Shown here piece by piece: positions 16,997 to 28,134 of a stretch of 40,457 bases of DNA (position 1 is the stretch's first letter; each line of letters begins with the position of its first letter). The position numbers and the translations under genes are program-made. Source of the stretch: Thiohalobacter sp. GTDB lineage: Bacteria; Pseudomonadota; Gammaproteobacteria; DSM-19610. The DNA lies in assembly GCA_026984515.1 (NCBI GenBank), contig JALSRZ010000142.1, positions 1 through 40,457 on the forward strand, read 5' to 3'. The notes under the pieces were generated by a model. That model saw only the letters and a list, made by a program, of their open reading frames with translations, searched no databases and was not told the DNA's origin.

Positions 16997-18199
16997 ATGG
17001 AAAGAGCAAAACCGAGTCCCGGAACGGTAAGACTGAGCGACTACCGCTACCCGGGTGAGCTATGGTCCCTCATCATCACGTTCACACTGATCACCCTGGT
17101 CTATGCCCTGCTGATCTGGATATTCCCGAATGACCTCGGCCAGATAGGGAAAGCACTGGCGTTTACCCTGGCCGGTATCACCGTATACGTGCTTTTCGTC
17201 CTGATCCAGCAGCGCGCAGCCACTGGTACCCTGGTACGCGCCAGCCCGCGCCAGTTTCCCGAACTGCATGACCTGTCGATGGAAGCAGCCGCCCGGCTTT
17301 CCATGCGACCGGTGCGTGTGTATGTAAAGCGTGCGGCGGGGATGAAAGTGTACCCGCTGGGGCTGTGGAGCAAACCGCTGATCGTGGTTACCTCATCGAT
17401 GGTCGATCACCTGGAGAAAGAAGAGCTGCAATTTTTTATAGCGCGTGAACTGAGTCATATCCACGCCGGGCATACCTGGCTCAGGGTGCTGCTGAAACCG
17501 GTAGGTTCAGACGTGGCGGTCATCGGGAGACTGCTCAACACCATGATTTTCGGCGACTGGGTGAACCGCTCGGAACTGACTGCCGACCGGGGCGCGTTCA
17601 TAGTCTGTGAATCACTGACCACTTCCATCCGTGCCATGCTCAAGTTTGCCGTGGGCGTCAATCTGTTTAACCAGATGGACATCGAGGAATTTCTTGACCA
17701 GATACACGATGTGGACAATATAGGCAGCCGCCTGACGGCGCTGGTTGCAGGCCAGCCCTACCTGACACACCGGGTCCGGAAGCTGACTGAATTCGCCCTG
17801 TCGGCCGACGTGCAACGCCTCATGCGGGAGGAGCATACCCGGACCCGGATACTCAAGAACCTGCCGAACGAGTTTGTTCAGTCGGGCAAGCGCAACCCGC
17901 CATCGAGACAGCCGCAACCCTTGCTGGTATCTGCCGCTGACAGGCAGCGATTCATGCTGGACAAGGAATGCACCCGCATCGGCAGAAGCCAGGAAAATGA
18001 CATCGTTATAGAACACGGCAGGATCAGTCGTCGGCACGCCGAAATTACCAGACGCGGGCAGGCCTATTATATTGTGGACAAGGGCAGCAGTAACGGCGTC
18101 TGGTTAAACGGAAAGAAAGTAGCAGAACCGACCAGGCTGGCATTCGGAGATCACATCCTGATTGCCGAACAGGAATACCTGTTTACGCAGGAATCCTGA
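16997..18199 (+). CDS. Membrane M48-type peptidase-like protein with C-terminal FHA domain (zinc motif altered)
   Basis: The 400-aa product has two N-terminal membrane helices (about 22-43, 52-70), an M48/HtpX-like domain (80-270) and an FHA domain (about 326-385). The zinc motif expected to be HExxH reads RELSH (Arg150-Glu151-Leu-Ser-His154): the first zinc-binding His is Arg, encoded by CGT, one base from CAT. The downstream Glu ligand region is kept (ELTADRGA, Glu193). The protein is therefore probably not a normal zinc protease and may be a scaffold. The FHA is canonical: IGRSQENDI, SRRHAEI and SSNGVWLNG provide the Arg, Ser, His and Asn used for phosphothreonine recognition. It is a plausible partner of the kinase at 10091-11491. 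Confidence 0.82.
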   Translation: MERAKPSPGTVRLSDYRYPGELWSLIITFTLITLVYALLIWIFPNDLGQIGKALAFTLAGITVYVLFVLIQQRAATGTLVRASPRQFPELHDLSMEAAARLSMRPVRVYVKRAAGMKVYPLGLWSKPLIVVTSSMVDHLEKEELQFFIARELSHIHAGHTWLRVLLKPVGSDVAVIGRLLNTMIFGDWVNRSELTADRGAFIVCESLTTSIRAMLKFAVGVNLFNQMDIEEFLDQIHDVDNIGSRLTALVAGQPYLTHRVRKLTEFALSADVQRLMREEHTRTRILKNLPNEFVQSGKRNPPSRQPQPLLVSAADRQRFMLDKECTRIGRSQENDIVIEHGRISRRHAEITRRGQAYYIVDKGSSNGVWLNGKKVAEPTRLAFGDHILIAEQEYLFTQES

Positions 18200-18235
18200 G
18201 CCCTGGTAGACGTGCCGCCCCCGGGGAACGAGCGC

Positions 18236-19669
18236 TCAGGAAATCACCCGGCCGCAGAGCGCCATCAAACCGCCCGGGAACAGGCCCAGTAACAGTATCG
18301 CCAGACCGTTGGCCGTCAGGCCGAGGCGCAGGTCGAAATGTGGCGCCAGCGGCTGATCGTCTTCCGCCTTGTCGAAATACATGACCTTGATGATGCGAAT
18401 GTAGTAATAGGCGCCGATAACGGAGAAGAACACAGCTGCGGCAGCCAGCCAGATCATGTCGACATCAACTACGGCCTGCAGCACAGACAGCTTGGCATAA
18501 AAGCCAACGGTCGGCGGCACACCCGCCATCGAGAACATCAGGATCAGCATCATGAACGCAAACCAGGAATTGCGCTGGTTCAGGCCCCTGAAGTCGTCGA
18601 TCTCATCGGCCTCGAAACCCGCCCGGCTGAGCAGGATAATCATGCCGAATGCGCCGGCCGCCATCAGTGCATAGGTGATGATGTAAAACATGGCCGCGGC
18701 ATAGCCCTGCTGGGTACCCGACAGGATGCCCAGCAGCAGGAAGCCCACGTGCGAAATGGTCGAGTAGGCCAGCATACGTTTCAGGTTGGTCTGTGCGATT
18801 GCCACCACGTTGCCGATGGCCAGCGACAATACTGCCAGCACCACCAGCATCCCCTGCCACTCGGACTGCAGGGCACCGATGGATTCCACCAGCAGTCGCA
18901 TCACCATGGCAAACGCGGCGATCTTGGTGGCACTGCCGATAAACAGGGTAACCGGGGTCGGGGCGCCCTGGTAGACGTCAGGCACCCACATGTGAAACGG
19001 CACCGCACCCAGCTTGAAGGACAGGCCGACCACGATGAACGTCGCGGCAAAGACCAGCGGGACGCTGGCCTCCTGCCCTTTCAGGCTGTCTGCAATCAGG
19101 CCGATATCCAGCGTGCCGGTCAGGCCGTACAGGATCGACATGCCATACAGCAGCATGCCGGACGCCAGTGCGCCCAGCACAAAATACTTCATGGCGGCTT
19201 CGGAACAGGGATACGAATCGCGGTTGAAGGCCACCATCGCATACAGCGACAGCGACAGCAGTTCCAGGCCCAGGTAGACGGTCAGCAGACTGTGCGCGGA
19301 GACCAGGATCATCATACCCAGCATGGCGAACAGGCCCAGCACATAGTACTCGCCCCGGAACAGTTTTCGTTCCGCAAGATAATGTCGCGAGTACAGGAAT
19401 GCCAGGAAGGTGACCAGGTAGATAAACACCTTCAGTGTACTGCCCATGGCATCCGCGATATAGGTGCCGAAGAACGCCAGCTCGCCCTGCCCGCTCCCGG
19501 TCGTCATGGTGATGACCGCGGCAAATACCAGCGTGAACTGTGCCAGCCAGTAGCTGATGGCGCGCTCCCGGTCCTTCAGGAACAGGTCCAGCACCAGGAT
19601 CGCGCAGGTCATCGACAGCACGAAGATTTCGGGCAGGATCAGCATAAATTCAGCAGGCGCAACGATCAT
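18236..19669 (-). CDS. nuoN: NADH-quinone oxidoreductase subunit N
   Basis: This 477-aa polytopic protein is one of the three antiporter-like proton-pumping subunits of complex I and the last gene of the nuo operon. Its predicted helices include the family hallmarks [13 protein letters not shown] (with the conserved Glu), [21 protein letters not shown], and [18 protein letters not shown], which carries the Lys of the broken helix. The ATG start lies 9 bp after the nuoM stop. No further nuo gene follows; the next gene converges on the other strand, leaving a 36-bp gap without an obvious terminator. Confidence 0.96.
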   Translation of the reverse strand: MIVAPAEFMLILPEIFVLSMTCAILVLDLFLKDRERAISYWLAQFTLVFAAVITMTTGSGQGELAFFGTYIADAMGSTLKVFIYLVTFLAFLYSRHYLAERKLFRGEYYVLGLFAMLGMMILVSAHSLLTVYLGLELLSLSLYAMVAFNRDSYPCSEAAMKYFVLGALASGMLLYGMSILYGLTGTLDIGLIADSLKGQEASVPLVFAATFIVVGLSFKLGAVPFHMWVPDVYQGAPTPVTLFIGSATKIAAFAMVMRLLVESIGALQSEWQGMLVVLAVLSLAIGNVVAIAQTNLKRMLAYSTISHVGFLLLGILSGTQQGYAAAMFYIITYALMAAGAFGMIILLSRAGFEADEIDDFRGLNQRNSWFAFMMLILMFSMAGVPPTVGFYAKLSVLQAVVDVDMIWLAAAAVFFSVIGAYYYIRIIKVMYFDKAEDDQPLAPHFDLRLGLTANGLAILLLGLFPGGLMALCGRVIS

Positions 19670-19678
19670 GAGTTTCCC

Positions 19679-21193
19679 TTACAGCTTCGATACCGAAATG
19701 TGAGCGACCAGGTTCTGGATACTGACCTGCATCACTTCCACCAGCGGCGCCGGCCATAACCCGATCAGCAGCACCATGAACACCAGGCTGCCGAGAATGA
19801 CGATTTCGCGCCCGTTGACATCCTGCAGCGCCGCTACACGGTCGTTGGCGACTTCACCAAACATCACGCGTTTGACCATCCACAGGGTATAGGCCGCGCC
19901 CAGTATCAGGGTGGTCGCCGCCAGGAAGGCAATCCAGAAACTGGCCTTGAAGCTGGCGAGGATCACCATGAACTCGCCGACAAAGCCGGAAGTCCCCGGC
20001 AGCCCGGCATTGGCCATGGCAAACAGCATCATGAAGGCGGCAAACACCGGCATGGTATTTGCCACACCGCCGTAATCTGCGATCTCGCGGCTGTGCATGC
20101 GGTCATACAGTACACCCACGCACAGGAACATGGCCGCGGAGATGAAGCCGTGCGACACCATCTGTACCATGCCGCCTTCCATGGCCATCACCGAACCGTG
20201 GCTGCTACCGGCGTTGTTATCCATGATGGTGAACACCAGGAAGAAACCCAGCGTGGCAAAGCCCATGTGTGCAATCGATGAATAGGCAATCAGTTTTTTC
20301 ATATCCTGCTGCACCAGCGCCACAAAACCGATATATACCACCGCGGTCAACGACATGAAGATGATCAGCCAGTCCAGCTCGTGACTGGCATCCGGCGTAA
20401 TGGGCAGACTGAAGCGCAGGAAACCGTAACCGCCGATTTTCAGCATGATGGCCGCCAGGATCACCGAGCCGCCGGTGGGCGCTTCCACGTGGGCGTCCGG
20501 CAACCAGGTATGCACCGGCCACATGGGCACCTTGACCGCAAACGCCAGCAGGAAGGCCAGGAAGATCAGCACCTGCTCTGTCAGGCCGAGCCTGAGCACG
20601 TGGAAATCAAGGATCGCGAAACTGCCCGACAGGGTATGCATGTAGATCAGCGCCACCAGCATGAACACCGAGCCCAGGAAGGTATACAGGAAAAACTTGA
20701 TGGTCGCGTAGACACGGCGCGGCCCGCCCCAGATCCCGATGATCAGGAACATCGGGATCAGCATGCCTTCCCAGAACACGTAGAACAGCATGGCGTCCAG
20801 GGCAGCAAATACACCGTTCATCAGGCCTTCCATGATCAGGAAGGCCGCCATGTACTGCGCCGGACGCTCCTTGATCACTTCCCAGCCCGCCAGGATCACC
20901 AGCACACTGGTAAAGGTGGTGAGGATGATCAGCGGCATGGAAATACCGTCGATACCCAGCTGGTAATAGATATTGAACGCCGGCACCCAGGAGGCCTTTT
21001 CCGGGAACTGCATGTCCGCCGTGCTGACGTCAAAGCCGGTGTACAGCAACAGGCTGGTCAGGAACGTAATCACGGCCACAGCCAGTGCCAGCGGACGCGG
21101 GTTCAGGCTCGGCCACTGGCTGGTCGCGAGCACCAGCAGGCCGCCGACTATCGGCATCCAGATCACCAGACTGAGCAACGGAAACTCACCCAT
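19679..21193 (-). CDS. nuoM: NADH-quinone oxidoreductase subunit M
   Basis: This 504-aa antiporter-like subunit of the complex I membrane arm has about 14 helices. Typical features are FYVFWEGMLIPMFLIIGIWGG (the conserved Glu helix), VPMWPVHTWLPDAHVEAPT, and KKLIAYSSIAHMGFATLG. I chose the ATG at 21193; a TTG one codon upstream is also in frame, but AAAGGG lies 7 nt before the ATG. The 84-bp gap to nuoL is by far the widest in the operon and is relatively AT-rich, so an internal promoter or processing site there is possible. Confidence 0.96.
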   Translation of the reverse strand: MGEFPLLSLVIWMPIVGGLLVLATSQWPSLNPRPLALAVAVITFLTSLLLYTGFDVSTADMQFPEKASWVPAFNIYYQLGIDGISMPLIILTTFTSVLVILAGWEVIKERPAQYMAAFLIMEGLMNGVFAALDAMLFYVFWEGMLIPMFLIIGIWGGPRRVYATIKFFLYTFLGSVFMLVALIYMHTLSGSFAILDFHVLRLGLTEQVLIFLAFLLAFAVKVPMWPVHTWLPDAHVEAPTGGSVILAAIMLKIGGYGFLRFSLPITPDASHELDWLIIFMSLTAVVYIGFVALVQQDMKKLIAYSSIAHMGFATLGFFLVFTIMDNNAGSSHGSVMAMEGGMVQMVSHGFISAAMFLCVGVLYDRMHSREIADYGGVANTMPVFAAFMMLFAMANAGLPGTSGFVGEFMVILASFKASFWIAFLAATTLILGAAYTLWMVKRVMFGEVANDRVAALQDVNGREIVILGSLVFMVLLIGLWPAPLVEVMQVSIQNLVAHISVSKL

Positions 21194-21277
21194 CAATAAA
21201 CCCTTTCAATAAACTGCCCGACAGTGCACCCGTTTGCAGCAAGCAGTGGAGAATACCGCCCCAAAAATATAAATGTA

Positions 21278-23239
21278 TCATGCTCCAGGAGCCAACCAGA
21301 GAAACCAGCTCAGCAACAGCAGCAGGCCGATAATCATACTGAAGGCATAGTGATACAGGTAACCGGTCTGCACGTGCCGAACCACACCGGACACCCATCC
21401 CACCAGCCTGGCGCTGCCGTTCACCAGCAGGCCGTCGATCAGCAGCACGTCACCCAGTTTCCACAGCGTCCAGCCGGTACCACGCGCTCCGCCGGCAAAG
21501 AAAATCTCGTTGAAGCGGTCAAAGCCGTACTTATCGAGCATGATGCGGTAGACCAGCTGGAAACGCTGCGCCAGTTGCTCCGCAATCGAAGGCTTCTGCG
21601 TGTAGATGAACCAGGCCGTGCCCAGGCCCGCCGTGGCCAGCCAGAACGCCGGGCCGGTCAGGCCGTGCAGGATGAACGCACTGGTGCCGTGGAATTCCTC
21701 GGCCAGGTGGCCCACGACATCGTGTGCGTGACTGACGAAAATCGCATCACCGAAGTAGTCGCCAAACACCACCGGGTCGATCCAGTAGCCCGCCACCACG
21801 GACGGGATCGCCAGCATGATCAGCGGCACGGTCACGACCGCCGGCGTCTCGTGCAGGTGCGCACGGGTGTGCTCGTCAAAGCGCTCATGGGTATGGAACA
21901 CCAGGAAGAACATACGGAAACTGTACAGGGCGGTAATGAACACACCGGACAGGACCGACACGTAGGCAAAACCGGAACCGGCAATGTGCGAGGCATGCAC
22001 CGCCTCGATAATGGTGTCCTTGGAAAAGAACCCGGCAAACCCCGGAAAACCGATCAGCGCCAGCGAACCGACCAGTGAGGTCCAGTAGGTGATGGGCAGG
22101 TACTTCCTCAGTCCGCCCATCTTGCGGATATCCTGCTCGTGGTGCATGGCGATGATCACCGAACCGGCGGCAAGGAACAGTAACGCCTTGAAGAACGCGT
22201 GGGTCATCAGGTGAAAAATACCCACCGAGTAGGCCGACACACCCAGCGCCACGGTCATATACCCCAGTTGGGAAAGTGTCGAATAGGCGATCACCCGCTT
22301 GATGTCGTTCTGAACCAGTCCCAGGAAACCCATGAACAGGGCGGTAATGGAACCGATCACCAGTACGAAGCTCAGCGCGGTCTCGGACAGCTCGAACAAC
22401 GGCGACATGCGCGCCACCATGAAAATACCGGCCGTGACCATGGTGGCGGCGTGGATCAGGGCGGAAATCGGCGTGGGGCCTTCCATGGAATCGGGCAGCC
22501 ACACGTGCAGGGGCACCTGCGCGGATTTACCCATGGCGCCGATGAACAGCAGGATGCAGATCACGGTCATTACGGACCAGTCACTGCCGGGGAAAATCTG
22601 CATGGTGCTGCCGGCCATGGCCGGCGCCGCGGCAAACACCCCGGCATAATCCAGCGTGTTGAAATACATGACGATGGCGGCAATACCCAGCAGGAAACCA
22701 AAGTCGCCGACGCGGTTGACCAGGAACGCTTTGAGGTTGGCGTAGATGGCCGAGGGCCGCTTGTACCAGAACCCGATCAACAGGTAGGACACCAGGCCCA
22801 CCGCTTCCCAGCCGAAGAACAGCTGCAGGAAGTTGTTGGACATGACCAGCATCAGCATCGAGAAGGTAAACAGCGCGATATAACTGAAAAAACGCTGGTA
22901 ACCCGGGTCGTCACTCATGTAGCCGATGGTGTAGATATGCACCATCAGGGAGACGAAGGTCACCACCAGCAGCATCAGGGTGGTCAGCCGGTCGACCAGG
23001 AAGCCCACCTGCATGTGGATGCCATCCGATACCATCCAGGTATACACCGGGCCGTTGAACGGCTCGTTACCGTCGATCACCATATACTTGAAGACCACGA
23101 CCGAAAGCACGAACGAGGTGGCCACGCCGAGGATAGTCACCCAGTGCGCACCGCTGCGGCCGATCACCTTGCCAAACAGGCCGGCCAGCAGGGCACCGGC
23201 CAGGGGTGCAAGAACGATAGTGAGGTAGATATTCTCCAC
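21278..23239 (-). CDS. nuoL: NADH-quinone oxidoreductase subunit L
   Basis: This 653-aa protein is the distal proton-pumping subunit, with the extra C-terminal lateral helix that runs along the membrane arm. Seen here are [19 protein letters not shown] (Glu-bearing helix), [22 protein letters not shown], and [15 protein letters not shown]. The C-terminal part (about 540-653) corresponds to the lateral helix and final anchor. Its length is usual for the family. The start lies 5 bp after the nuoK stop. Confidence 0.97.
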   Translation of the reverse strand: MENIYLTIVLAPLAGALLAGLFGKVIGRSGAHWVTILGVATSFVLSVVVFKYMVIDGNEPFNGPVYTWMVSDGIHMQVGFLVDRLTTLMLLVVTFVSLMVHIYTIGYMSDDPGYQRFFSYIALFTFSMLMLVMSNNFLQLFFGWEAVGLVSYLLIGFWYKRPSAIYANLKAFLVNRVGDFGFLLGIAAIVMYFNTLDYAGVFAAAPAMAGSTMQIFPGSDWSVMTVICILLFIGAMGKSAQVPLHVWLPDSMEGPTPISALIHAATMVTAGIFMVARMSPLFELSETALSFVLVIGSITALFMGFLGLVQNDIKRVIAYSTLSQLGYMTVALGVSAYSVGIFHLMTHAFFKALLFLAAGSVIIAMHHEQDIRKMGGLRKYLPITYWTSLVGSLALIGFPGFAGFFSKDTIIEAVHASHIAGSGFAYVSVLSGVFITALYSFRMFFLVFHTHERFDEHTRAHLHETPAVVTVPLIMLAIPSVVAGYWIDPVVFGDYFGDAIFVSHAHDVVGHLAEEFHGTSAFILHGLTGPAFWLATAGLGTAWFIYTQKPSIAEQLAQRFQLVYRIMLDKYGFDRFNEIFFAGGARGTGWTLWKLGDVLLIDGLLVNGSARLVGWVSGVVRHVQTGYLYHYAFSMIIGLLLLLSWFLWLAPGA

Positions 23240-23244
23240 GGCGC

Positions 23245-23547
23245 TTATCCTTTCATGCTGTCCAGGTCGTCGACATTGATGGTGTGACGGTTACGGAACA
23301 GTACCACCAGGATGGCCAGGCCGATGGCTGATTCCGCCGCGGCCACAGTAAGGATAAAGAACACAAACACCTGGCCGGAGATATCACCCGTGAAATGCGA
23401 GAAGGCGATAAAGTTGGTATTCACCGCCAGCAGCATCAGCTCGATGCACATCAGCAGGATGATAACATTCTTGCGGTTGATAAAGATGCCGGCCACGCTC
23501 AGCCCGAACAACACCGCACCCAGTATCAGATAGTCAGCAAGTACCAT
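23245..23547 (-). CDS. nuoK: NADH-quinone oxidoreductase subunit K
   Basis: This 100-aa subunit has three helices and lies next to nuoJ in the membrane arm. The conserved acidic residues of the proton path are in [13 protein letters not shown] and [13 protein letters not shown]. Its length and hydrophobicity match the family (MrpC-like). It starts with ATG 23 bp after the nuoJ stop. Confidence 0.96.
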   Translation of the reverse strand: MVLADYLILGAVLFGLSVAGIFINRKNVIILLMCIELMLLAVNTNFIAFSHFTGDISGQVFVFFILTVAAAESAIGLAILVVLFRNRHTINVDDLDSMKG

Positions 23548-23570
23548 AGCGTTTTACGGAAGTGACCGGA

Positions 23571-24179
23571 TCAGTCCTTCGTTTCCGCCTCCATTTTGAT
23601 AACGCGCACACGGTCTGTACTACGCACCTTGACCTGCTCGGCAGGATTCTGGGTCTTGGTGCCCTTGCGCTTGCGCATGGTCAGGGCAATGGCGGCAATG
23701 ATCGCCACCACCAGGATCACCGAGGCAATTTCGAATGGATATACATAGTCGGTGTACAACACACTGCCCAGCTCGCGGGTATTACTGTAGTCCGCCGCGT
23801 GCGGCACCGGTGCCGGCATCTGCCCGGCACTGAAATACCGGCTGTGCACCACCAGGTACATCTCGAACAGCATCAGGCCAGCCACCGACAGACCCACCGG
23901 CAGGTACCTGATAAAGCCTTCCCGGATGGGTGAGGTATTGATGTCCAGCATCATCACCACGAACAGGAACAGCACCATGACAGCCCCCACGTACACCAGC
24001 ACCAGCGTAATGGCGAGGAACTCGGCCTCCAGCAACAACCACAGGGCAGCGCAGGTGAAAAACGCCAGCACCAGGTGCAGGGCCGCGTGCACCGGGTTGC
24101 GCACGGTGATGACGCGCGTGGCGGCATACACCAGGATGGCAGCAAACAGGTAGAAAACGATTTTCTCGAAAGCGATCAT
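23571..24179 (-). CDS. nuoJ: NADH-quinone oxidoreductase subunit J
   Basis: This 202-aa protein has five predicted helices and a short charged cytoplasmic tail. The conserved third helix region, ITLVLVYVGAVMVLFLFVVMML, contains the Tyr-Val-Gly pi-bulge implicated in coupling quinone reduction to proton pumping. It begins 3 bp after the nuoI stop, so it is very likely translationally coupled. Confidence 0.96.
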   Translation of the reverse strand: MIAFEKIVFYLFAAILVYAATRVITVRNPVHAALHLVLAFFTCAALWLLLEAEFLAITLVLVYVGAVMVLFLFVVMMLDINTSPIREGFIRYLPVGLSVAGLMLFEMYLVVHSRYFSAGQMPAPVPHAADYSNTRELGSVLYTDYVYPFEIASVILVVAIIAAIALTMRKRKGTKTQNPAEQVKVRSTDRVRVIKMEAETKD

Positions 24180-24182
24180 GGC

Positions 24183-24674
24183 TTACCTGTAGATGGCATC
24201 GGCAGCACGGTCCGCTGCTATCTGCGCTTCGTATTTGTCACCCATGGCCAGCAATTTGTCCTTGGTCATGATGTTCTCACCACGGTTTTCAAAATGATAT
24301 TCGTACACCCGCGTTTCCACGATGGAATCCACCGGGCAGGACTCCTCACAGAAGCCGCAGAAAATGCACTTGAACAGGTCGATGTCGTAGCGCGTGGTGC
24401 GGCGCGTACCGTCCTCGCGCGGCGCGGCTTCTATGGTGATAGCCAGCGCCGGGCAGACCGCCTCGCACAGCTTGCAGGCAATACAGCGTTCCTCGCCGTT
24501 GGGATAGCGGCGCAGCGCGTGCAGGCCACGGAAGCGGTGCGACTGCGGCGTCTTCTCTTCCGGGTACTGCACGGTGATCTTTTTCGAGAACAGGTGCTTG
24601 CCGGTCAGGCGCATGCCTTTCAGCAGCTCCCACAGGAACAGGCTTTTTACCTGGTGCTTGATGGCAGGAATCAT
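24183..24674 (-). CDS. nuoI: NADH-quinone oxidoreductase subunit I
   Basis: This 163-aa ferredoxin-like subunit links the peripheral arm to N2. Two complete [4Fe-4S] motifs are present: [12 protein letters not shown] and [12 protein letters not shown], the ligands of N6a and N6b. I placed the start at the ATG of 24674 ([10 protein letters not shown]), preceded by GAGG at about 8 nt. The frame stays open upstream into nuoH, but those residues do not belong to the family. Confidence 0.96.
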   Translation of the reverse strand: MIPAIKHQVKSLFLWELLKGMRLTGKHLFSKKITVQYPEEKTPQSHRFRGLHALRRYPNGEERCIACKLCEAVCPALAITIEAAPREDGTRRTTRYDIDLFKCIFCGFCEESCPVDSIVETRVYEYHFENRGENIMTKDKLLAMGDKYEAQIAADRAADAIYR

Positions 24675-24684
24675 ATCATTCGCC

Positions 24685-25725
24685 TCAGTCGAACCACGGC
24701 CCCAGGCCGCCCACCACCGCGGCGCCCTCGATCGCCAGCCAGACGATGGTGATGGGAATGAACACCTTCCAGCCCAGGCGCATGATCTGGTCATAGCGGT
24801 AGCGCGGGAAGGTGGCGCGGAACCAGAGGTAGCAGAACAGGAACAGCGAAGTCTTCGCCAGCAGCCAGAACAGGCCCGGCACCCAGTTGAACATCGGCTC
24901 CAGCACCGGGATGCCCTGGAAGGGTGACAGCCAGCCGCCCATGAACATCAGCGCAGCCAGGGTTGCAATCAGGATCATGTTGGCGTATTCGGCGAGGAAG
25001 AACACCGCGAAGGCCATGCCCGAGTATTCCACGTGGAAACCGGCGACGATTTCCGACTCGCCCTCCGCCACGTCGAAGGGCGCGCGGTTGGTCTCGGCGA
25101 CGCCGGAAACAAAATAGATGACAAACAATGGCAGCAGCGGCAACCAGTACCAGTGCAGGAAACCTCCTTCCTGCGCCCGCACGATGTCGCCGAGGTTGAT
25201 ACTGCCGGCCGCCATCAGCACACCGACCAGCGCAAAACCCATGGCAATTTCATAGGAGACGATCTGCGCCGCGCTGCGCATGGTGCTGAGAAAGGCGTAT
25301 TTTGAGTTGGATGCCCAGCCGGCAATGATGACGCCGTACACGCCGATGGAGGTCAGCGCGAGGATGTACAGCAGGCTGGCATCCACGTCCGCCAGCACCA
25401 GCCCGTCCGAAAACGGGATCACGGCCCAGGCCGCCAGCGCCGGCGCAATCACCAGGGTCGGGGCGATCACGAACAGGTAGGGGTTGGATTTCGAAGGAAC
25501 GATGATTTCCTTGAACATCAGCTTGACGGCATCTGCGATCGGCTGCAGCCAGCCACGCGGTCCGACGCGGTTGGGGCCGATGCGTAACTGCATGTAGCCG
25601 ATGATCTTGCGCTCGGCATAGGTCAGGTAGGCGACACTGAGCATCAGGGGTATCACGATGATCAGGATCTTGGCGAGGATGAATACACCCGTAAGGATCC
25701 AGTCGATATAGCTTGTCTCAGCCAT
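24685..25725 (-). CDS. nuoH: NADH-quinone oxidoreductase subunit H
   Basis: This 346-aa membrane subunit forms the quinone-entry chamber at the junction with the peripheral arm. Hallmarks seen are [20 protein letters not shown], the loop [20 protein letters not shown] with its conserved acidic residues, and about eight helices. Its length is typical. It starts 9 bp after nuoG ends, and nuoI follows after 10 bp. Confidence 0.96.
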   Translation of the reverse strand: MAETSYIDWILTGVFILAKILIIVIPLMLSVAYLTYAERKIIGYMQLRIGPNRVGPRGWLQPIADAVKLMFKEIIVPSKSNPYLFVIAPTLVIAPALAAWAVIPFSDGLVLADVDASLLYILALTSIGVYGVIIAGWASNSKYAFLSTMRSAAQIVSYEIAMGFALVGVLMAAGSINLGDIVRAQEGGFLHWYWLPLLPLFVIYFVSGVAETNRAPFDVAEGESEIVAGFHVEYSGMAFAVFFLAEYANMILIATLAALMFMGGWLSPFQGIPVLEPMFNWVPGLFWLLAKTSLFLFCYLWFRATFPRYRYDQIMRLGWKVFIPITIVWLAIEGAAVVGGLGPWFD

Positions 25726-25734
25726 GGCCCGTTG

Positions 25735-28134
25735 TTATGCCTTTTTTACCTGTAGTGTGCCAAAGGGTGCGCCCAGTGCAAGGGTGGCTTCGATCGCCAT
25801 CGGTACCAGCGCGGCGCCTTCGGACACACGATCGCTGACGATCACGTCGAGCTCGACCGCCTGATCGCCCTGCCGCACCGAGGCCCGGTCACCCGTGGCC
25901 AGCCCCAGTCGAGCCGCCTCGGAAGCATGCAGGCTCACGGCCGCGACATCGGCATCCGGGGTATGCTGCAGCGCAACAGCCCGGCGCACCAGGTTGTCGA
26001 CCGCGTACATGGGCAGACTGGCGATGCGTTGCAGACCCTCGGTGAAAGCCGGTAAGTCGCCTGCCTCCCCCGCCTGCGTGTTGTCCACCTGCACCGAACC
26101 GATCTGGTCCGCCAGGGCATCACGCACCTGCTCCGACGAGGTCTGCCCGAAACCTTCCAGTTCCAGCAGGTTGCCCAGCACGCGTAACACTTTCCAGCCG
26201 GGCCGACTGCCGCCCGGCGCACGCGATACCGCGGCAAAACTCTGCCAGCGCCCCTCACAGTTGACAAAGGTACCGGAGGTTTCCGCGTAACTGTTCATGG
26301 GCAGCAGCACATCGGCATAGTCACGCATACGCTCCGTTACAAAGGGCGTCATCGCTACCACGAACTCTGCCTGTTGCAGCGCGGCCAGCGCCTGCGCGCC
26401 ATTGGCGCAATCCAGTTCCGGCTCGATGCCCAGCAGAAAATAGTTTTTCAACGGCTGGTCGATCATCTGCGCAGCGCTCAGGCCGGCCCGGGTCCTGGCC
26501 TTGCCCGCCACGCTGCGGTGCGGCAATACACCGGCCAGGCAGGCGCCCGCGCTGTTGGCACCATCCGACAGGAAACCGACACGGGCGCCACTCAGCTCTG
26601 CGATCAACACCGCCAGCGCGCGCAACGCAGAAAACGCCGGGTGCATGCCGGCTTCCAGCCCCAACAGGAGTGTGGCCTGACCGGCCTCGCTCAGGGTCGC
26701 TGCCATCGCCTGCTCGGTGGCATCCGGCAGGGTCTGGTCGATGACGGCCTGCAAATCCTGCGGCGCACGCGCCTTTTTGCTCTGCAGCAGGGCGGCCGCC
26801 ACCCCTGCCAGTGACTGCACCAGGCGTGACGGGGCCACGATCGCCTTGTGCGCAACGGCAAAGGTATAGGGATGATCCACCGTATTGATCAACATGACAC
26901 GGGCGCCGGCCTGGGCGGCCTTGCGTATACGGTGACCGATGATTGGCTGGTCCTTACGCGGATTGGCACCGACCAACAGCAGTGCGTCGGCGTTCTCCAG
27001 TTCCTCGATGGTCTGACCGAGGAAGGGGAATACCGGCTGCGCCTGTTGGCCGCAGAAATCCGTCTGCCGCAGGCGATGATCGATATTGCTGACGCCCAGT
27101 CCCTCGGCGAGCCGGTTGACCAGCACCTGTTCTTCCAGGGTCGCGCTGGGTGACACCAGCACGCCCAGCTGGTCCGCTCCCTGGCTGTCGACCCGTTCAC
27201 GCAGGGCCTGCGCCACCACGTGCAGGGCTTCCTCCCATTCCACACTCTGCCAGCCATTGGCCTTTTTGATCATGGGTACATCAAGGCGGTCGTCACTGTT
27301 GACACCCTGGTAGGAAAACCGGTCACGGTCCGACAGCCAGACTTCGTTCACGGCTTCGTTTTCGCGGGGTACAGCACGCATCAGCCTGCCGTTGCGGGTA
27401 TGCAGGTACAGGTTGGAGCCGACACAATCGTGCGGCGCAACCGAAGGCGCCTGTACCATCTCCCAGGCGCGCGCCGAGAAACGGAACGGTTTGGAGGTCA
27501 GCGCGCCGACCGGGCACACGTCGATGATATTACCCGACAGCTCCGAACCGATATGGTGTTCGACCCAGGTGCCGATTTCGACATTCTCGCCACGTCCCAG
27601 GCCGCCCATCTCCTTGAAACCGGCTACGTGCTGCAGGAAGCGCACACACCGTGTGCAGTGGATACAGCGCGTCATGTCCGAGGCGATCAGGGCGCCAAAG
27701 TCCTTGTCCCTGACCACACGCTTCTTTTCACTGAAACGCGACACACCGCGGCCATACTCCAGCGCGACATCCTGCAATTCGCATTCCCCGCCCTGGTCAC
27801 AGATGGGGCAGTCCAGCGGGTGGTTGATGAGCAGGAACTCCATCACCGCGCGCTGCGCCTGTTTGGCGAAATCCGAACGGGTGCGGATCTTCATGCCATC
27901 CATGACCGGCGTGGCGCAGGCCGGCAGGGGCTTGGGCGCCTTCTCCACCTCCACCATGCACATGCGGCAGTTGGCGGCTACCGGCAGCTTCTTGTGGTAG
28001 CAGAAACGCGGCACGCTGATGTCGTTCTCGTCGGTGATCTCGATGATCATGGCACCCTTGCGCGCCGGGTACTCGACCCCGTCGATCTCCACCGTCACCA
28101 TGTCCTCGGCTACCGTGTCCGGTTTGGCGCTCAT
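25735..28134 (-). CDS. nuoG: NADH-quinone oxidoreductase subunit G
   Basis: This 799-aa peripheral-arm subunit carries electron-transfer clusters. The N-terminal [2Fe-2S] ligands are in CYHKKLP...CRMCMVEVE...CATP, the His-ligated [4Fe-4S] site is [18 protein letters not shown], and the third cluster is CIHCTRC...CPVGALT. The next region has only one cysteine (PHDCVG), so the extra N7 cluster of E. coli-type subunits is absent, as in many lineages. The C-terminal two thirds are molybdopterin-oxidoreductase-like without an active cofactor role. The start ATG overlaps the nuoF stop by 4 bp. Confidence 0.97.
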   Translation of the reverse strand: MSAKPDTVAEDMVTVEIDGVEYPARKGAMIIEITDENDISVPRFCYHKKLPVAANCRMCMVEVEKAPKPLPACATPVMDGMKIRTRSDFAKQAQRAVMEFLLINHPLDCPICDQGGECELQDVALEYGRGVSRFSEKKRVVRDKDFGALIASDMTRCIHCTRCVRFLQHVAGFKEMGGLGRGENVEIGTWVEHHIGSELSGNIIDVCPVGALTSKPFRFSARAWEMVQAPSVAPHDCVGSNLYLHTRNGRLMRAVPRENEAVNEVWLSDRDRFSYQGVNSDDRLDVPMIKKANGWQSVEWEEALHVVAQALRERVDSQGADQLGVLVSPSATLEEQVLVNRLAEGLGVSNIDHRLRQTDFCGQQAQPVFPFLGQTIEELENADALLLVGANPRKDQPIIGHRIRKAAQAGARVMLINTVDHPYTFAVAHKAIVAPSRLVQSLAGVAAALLQSKKARAPQDLQAVIDQTLPDATEQAMAATLSEAGQATLLLGLEAGMHPAFSALRALAVLIAELSGARVGFLSDGANSAGACLAGVLPHRSVAGKARTRAGLSAAQMIDQPLKNYFLLGIEPELDCANGAQALAALQQAEFVVAMTPFVTERMRDYADVLLPMNSYAETSGTFVNCEGRWQSFAAVSRAPGGSRPGWKVLRVLGNLLELEGFGQTSSEQVRDALADQIGSVQVDNTQAGEAGDLPAFTEGLQRIASLPMYAVDNLVRRAVALQHTPDADVAAVSLHASEAARLGLATGDRASVRQGDQAVELDVIVSDRVSEGAALVPMAIEATLALGAPFGTLQVKKA

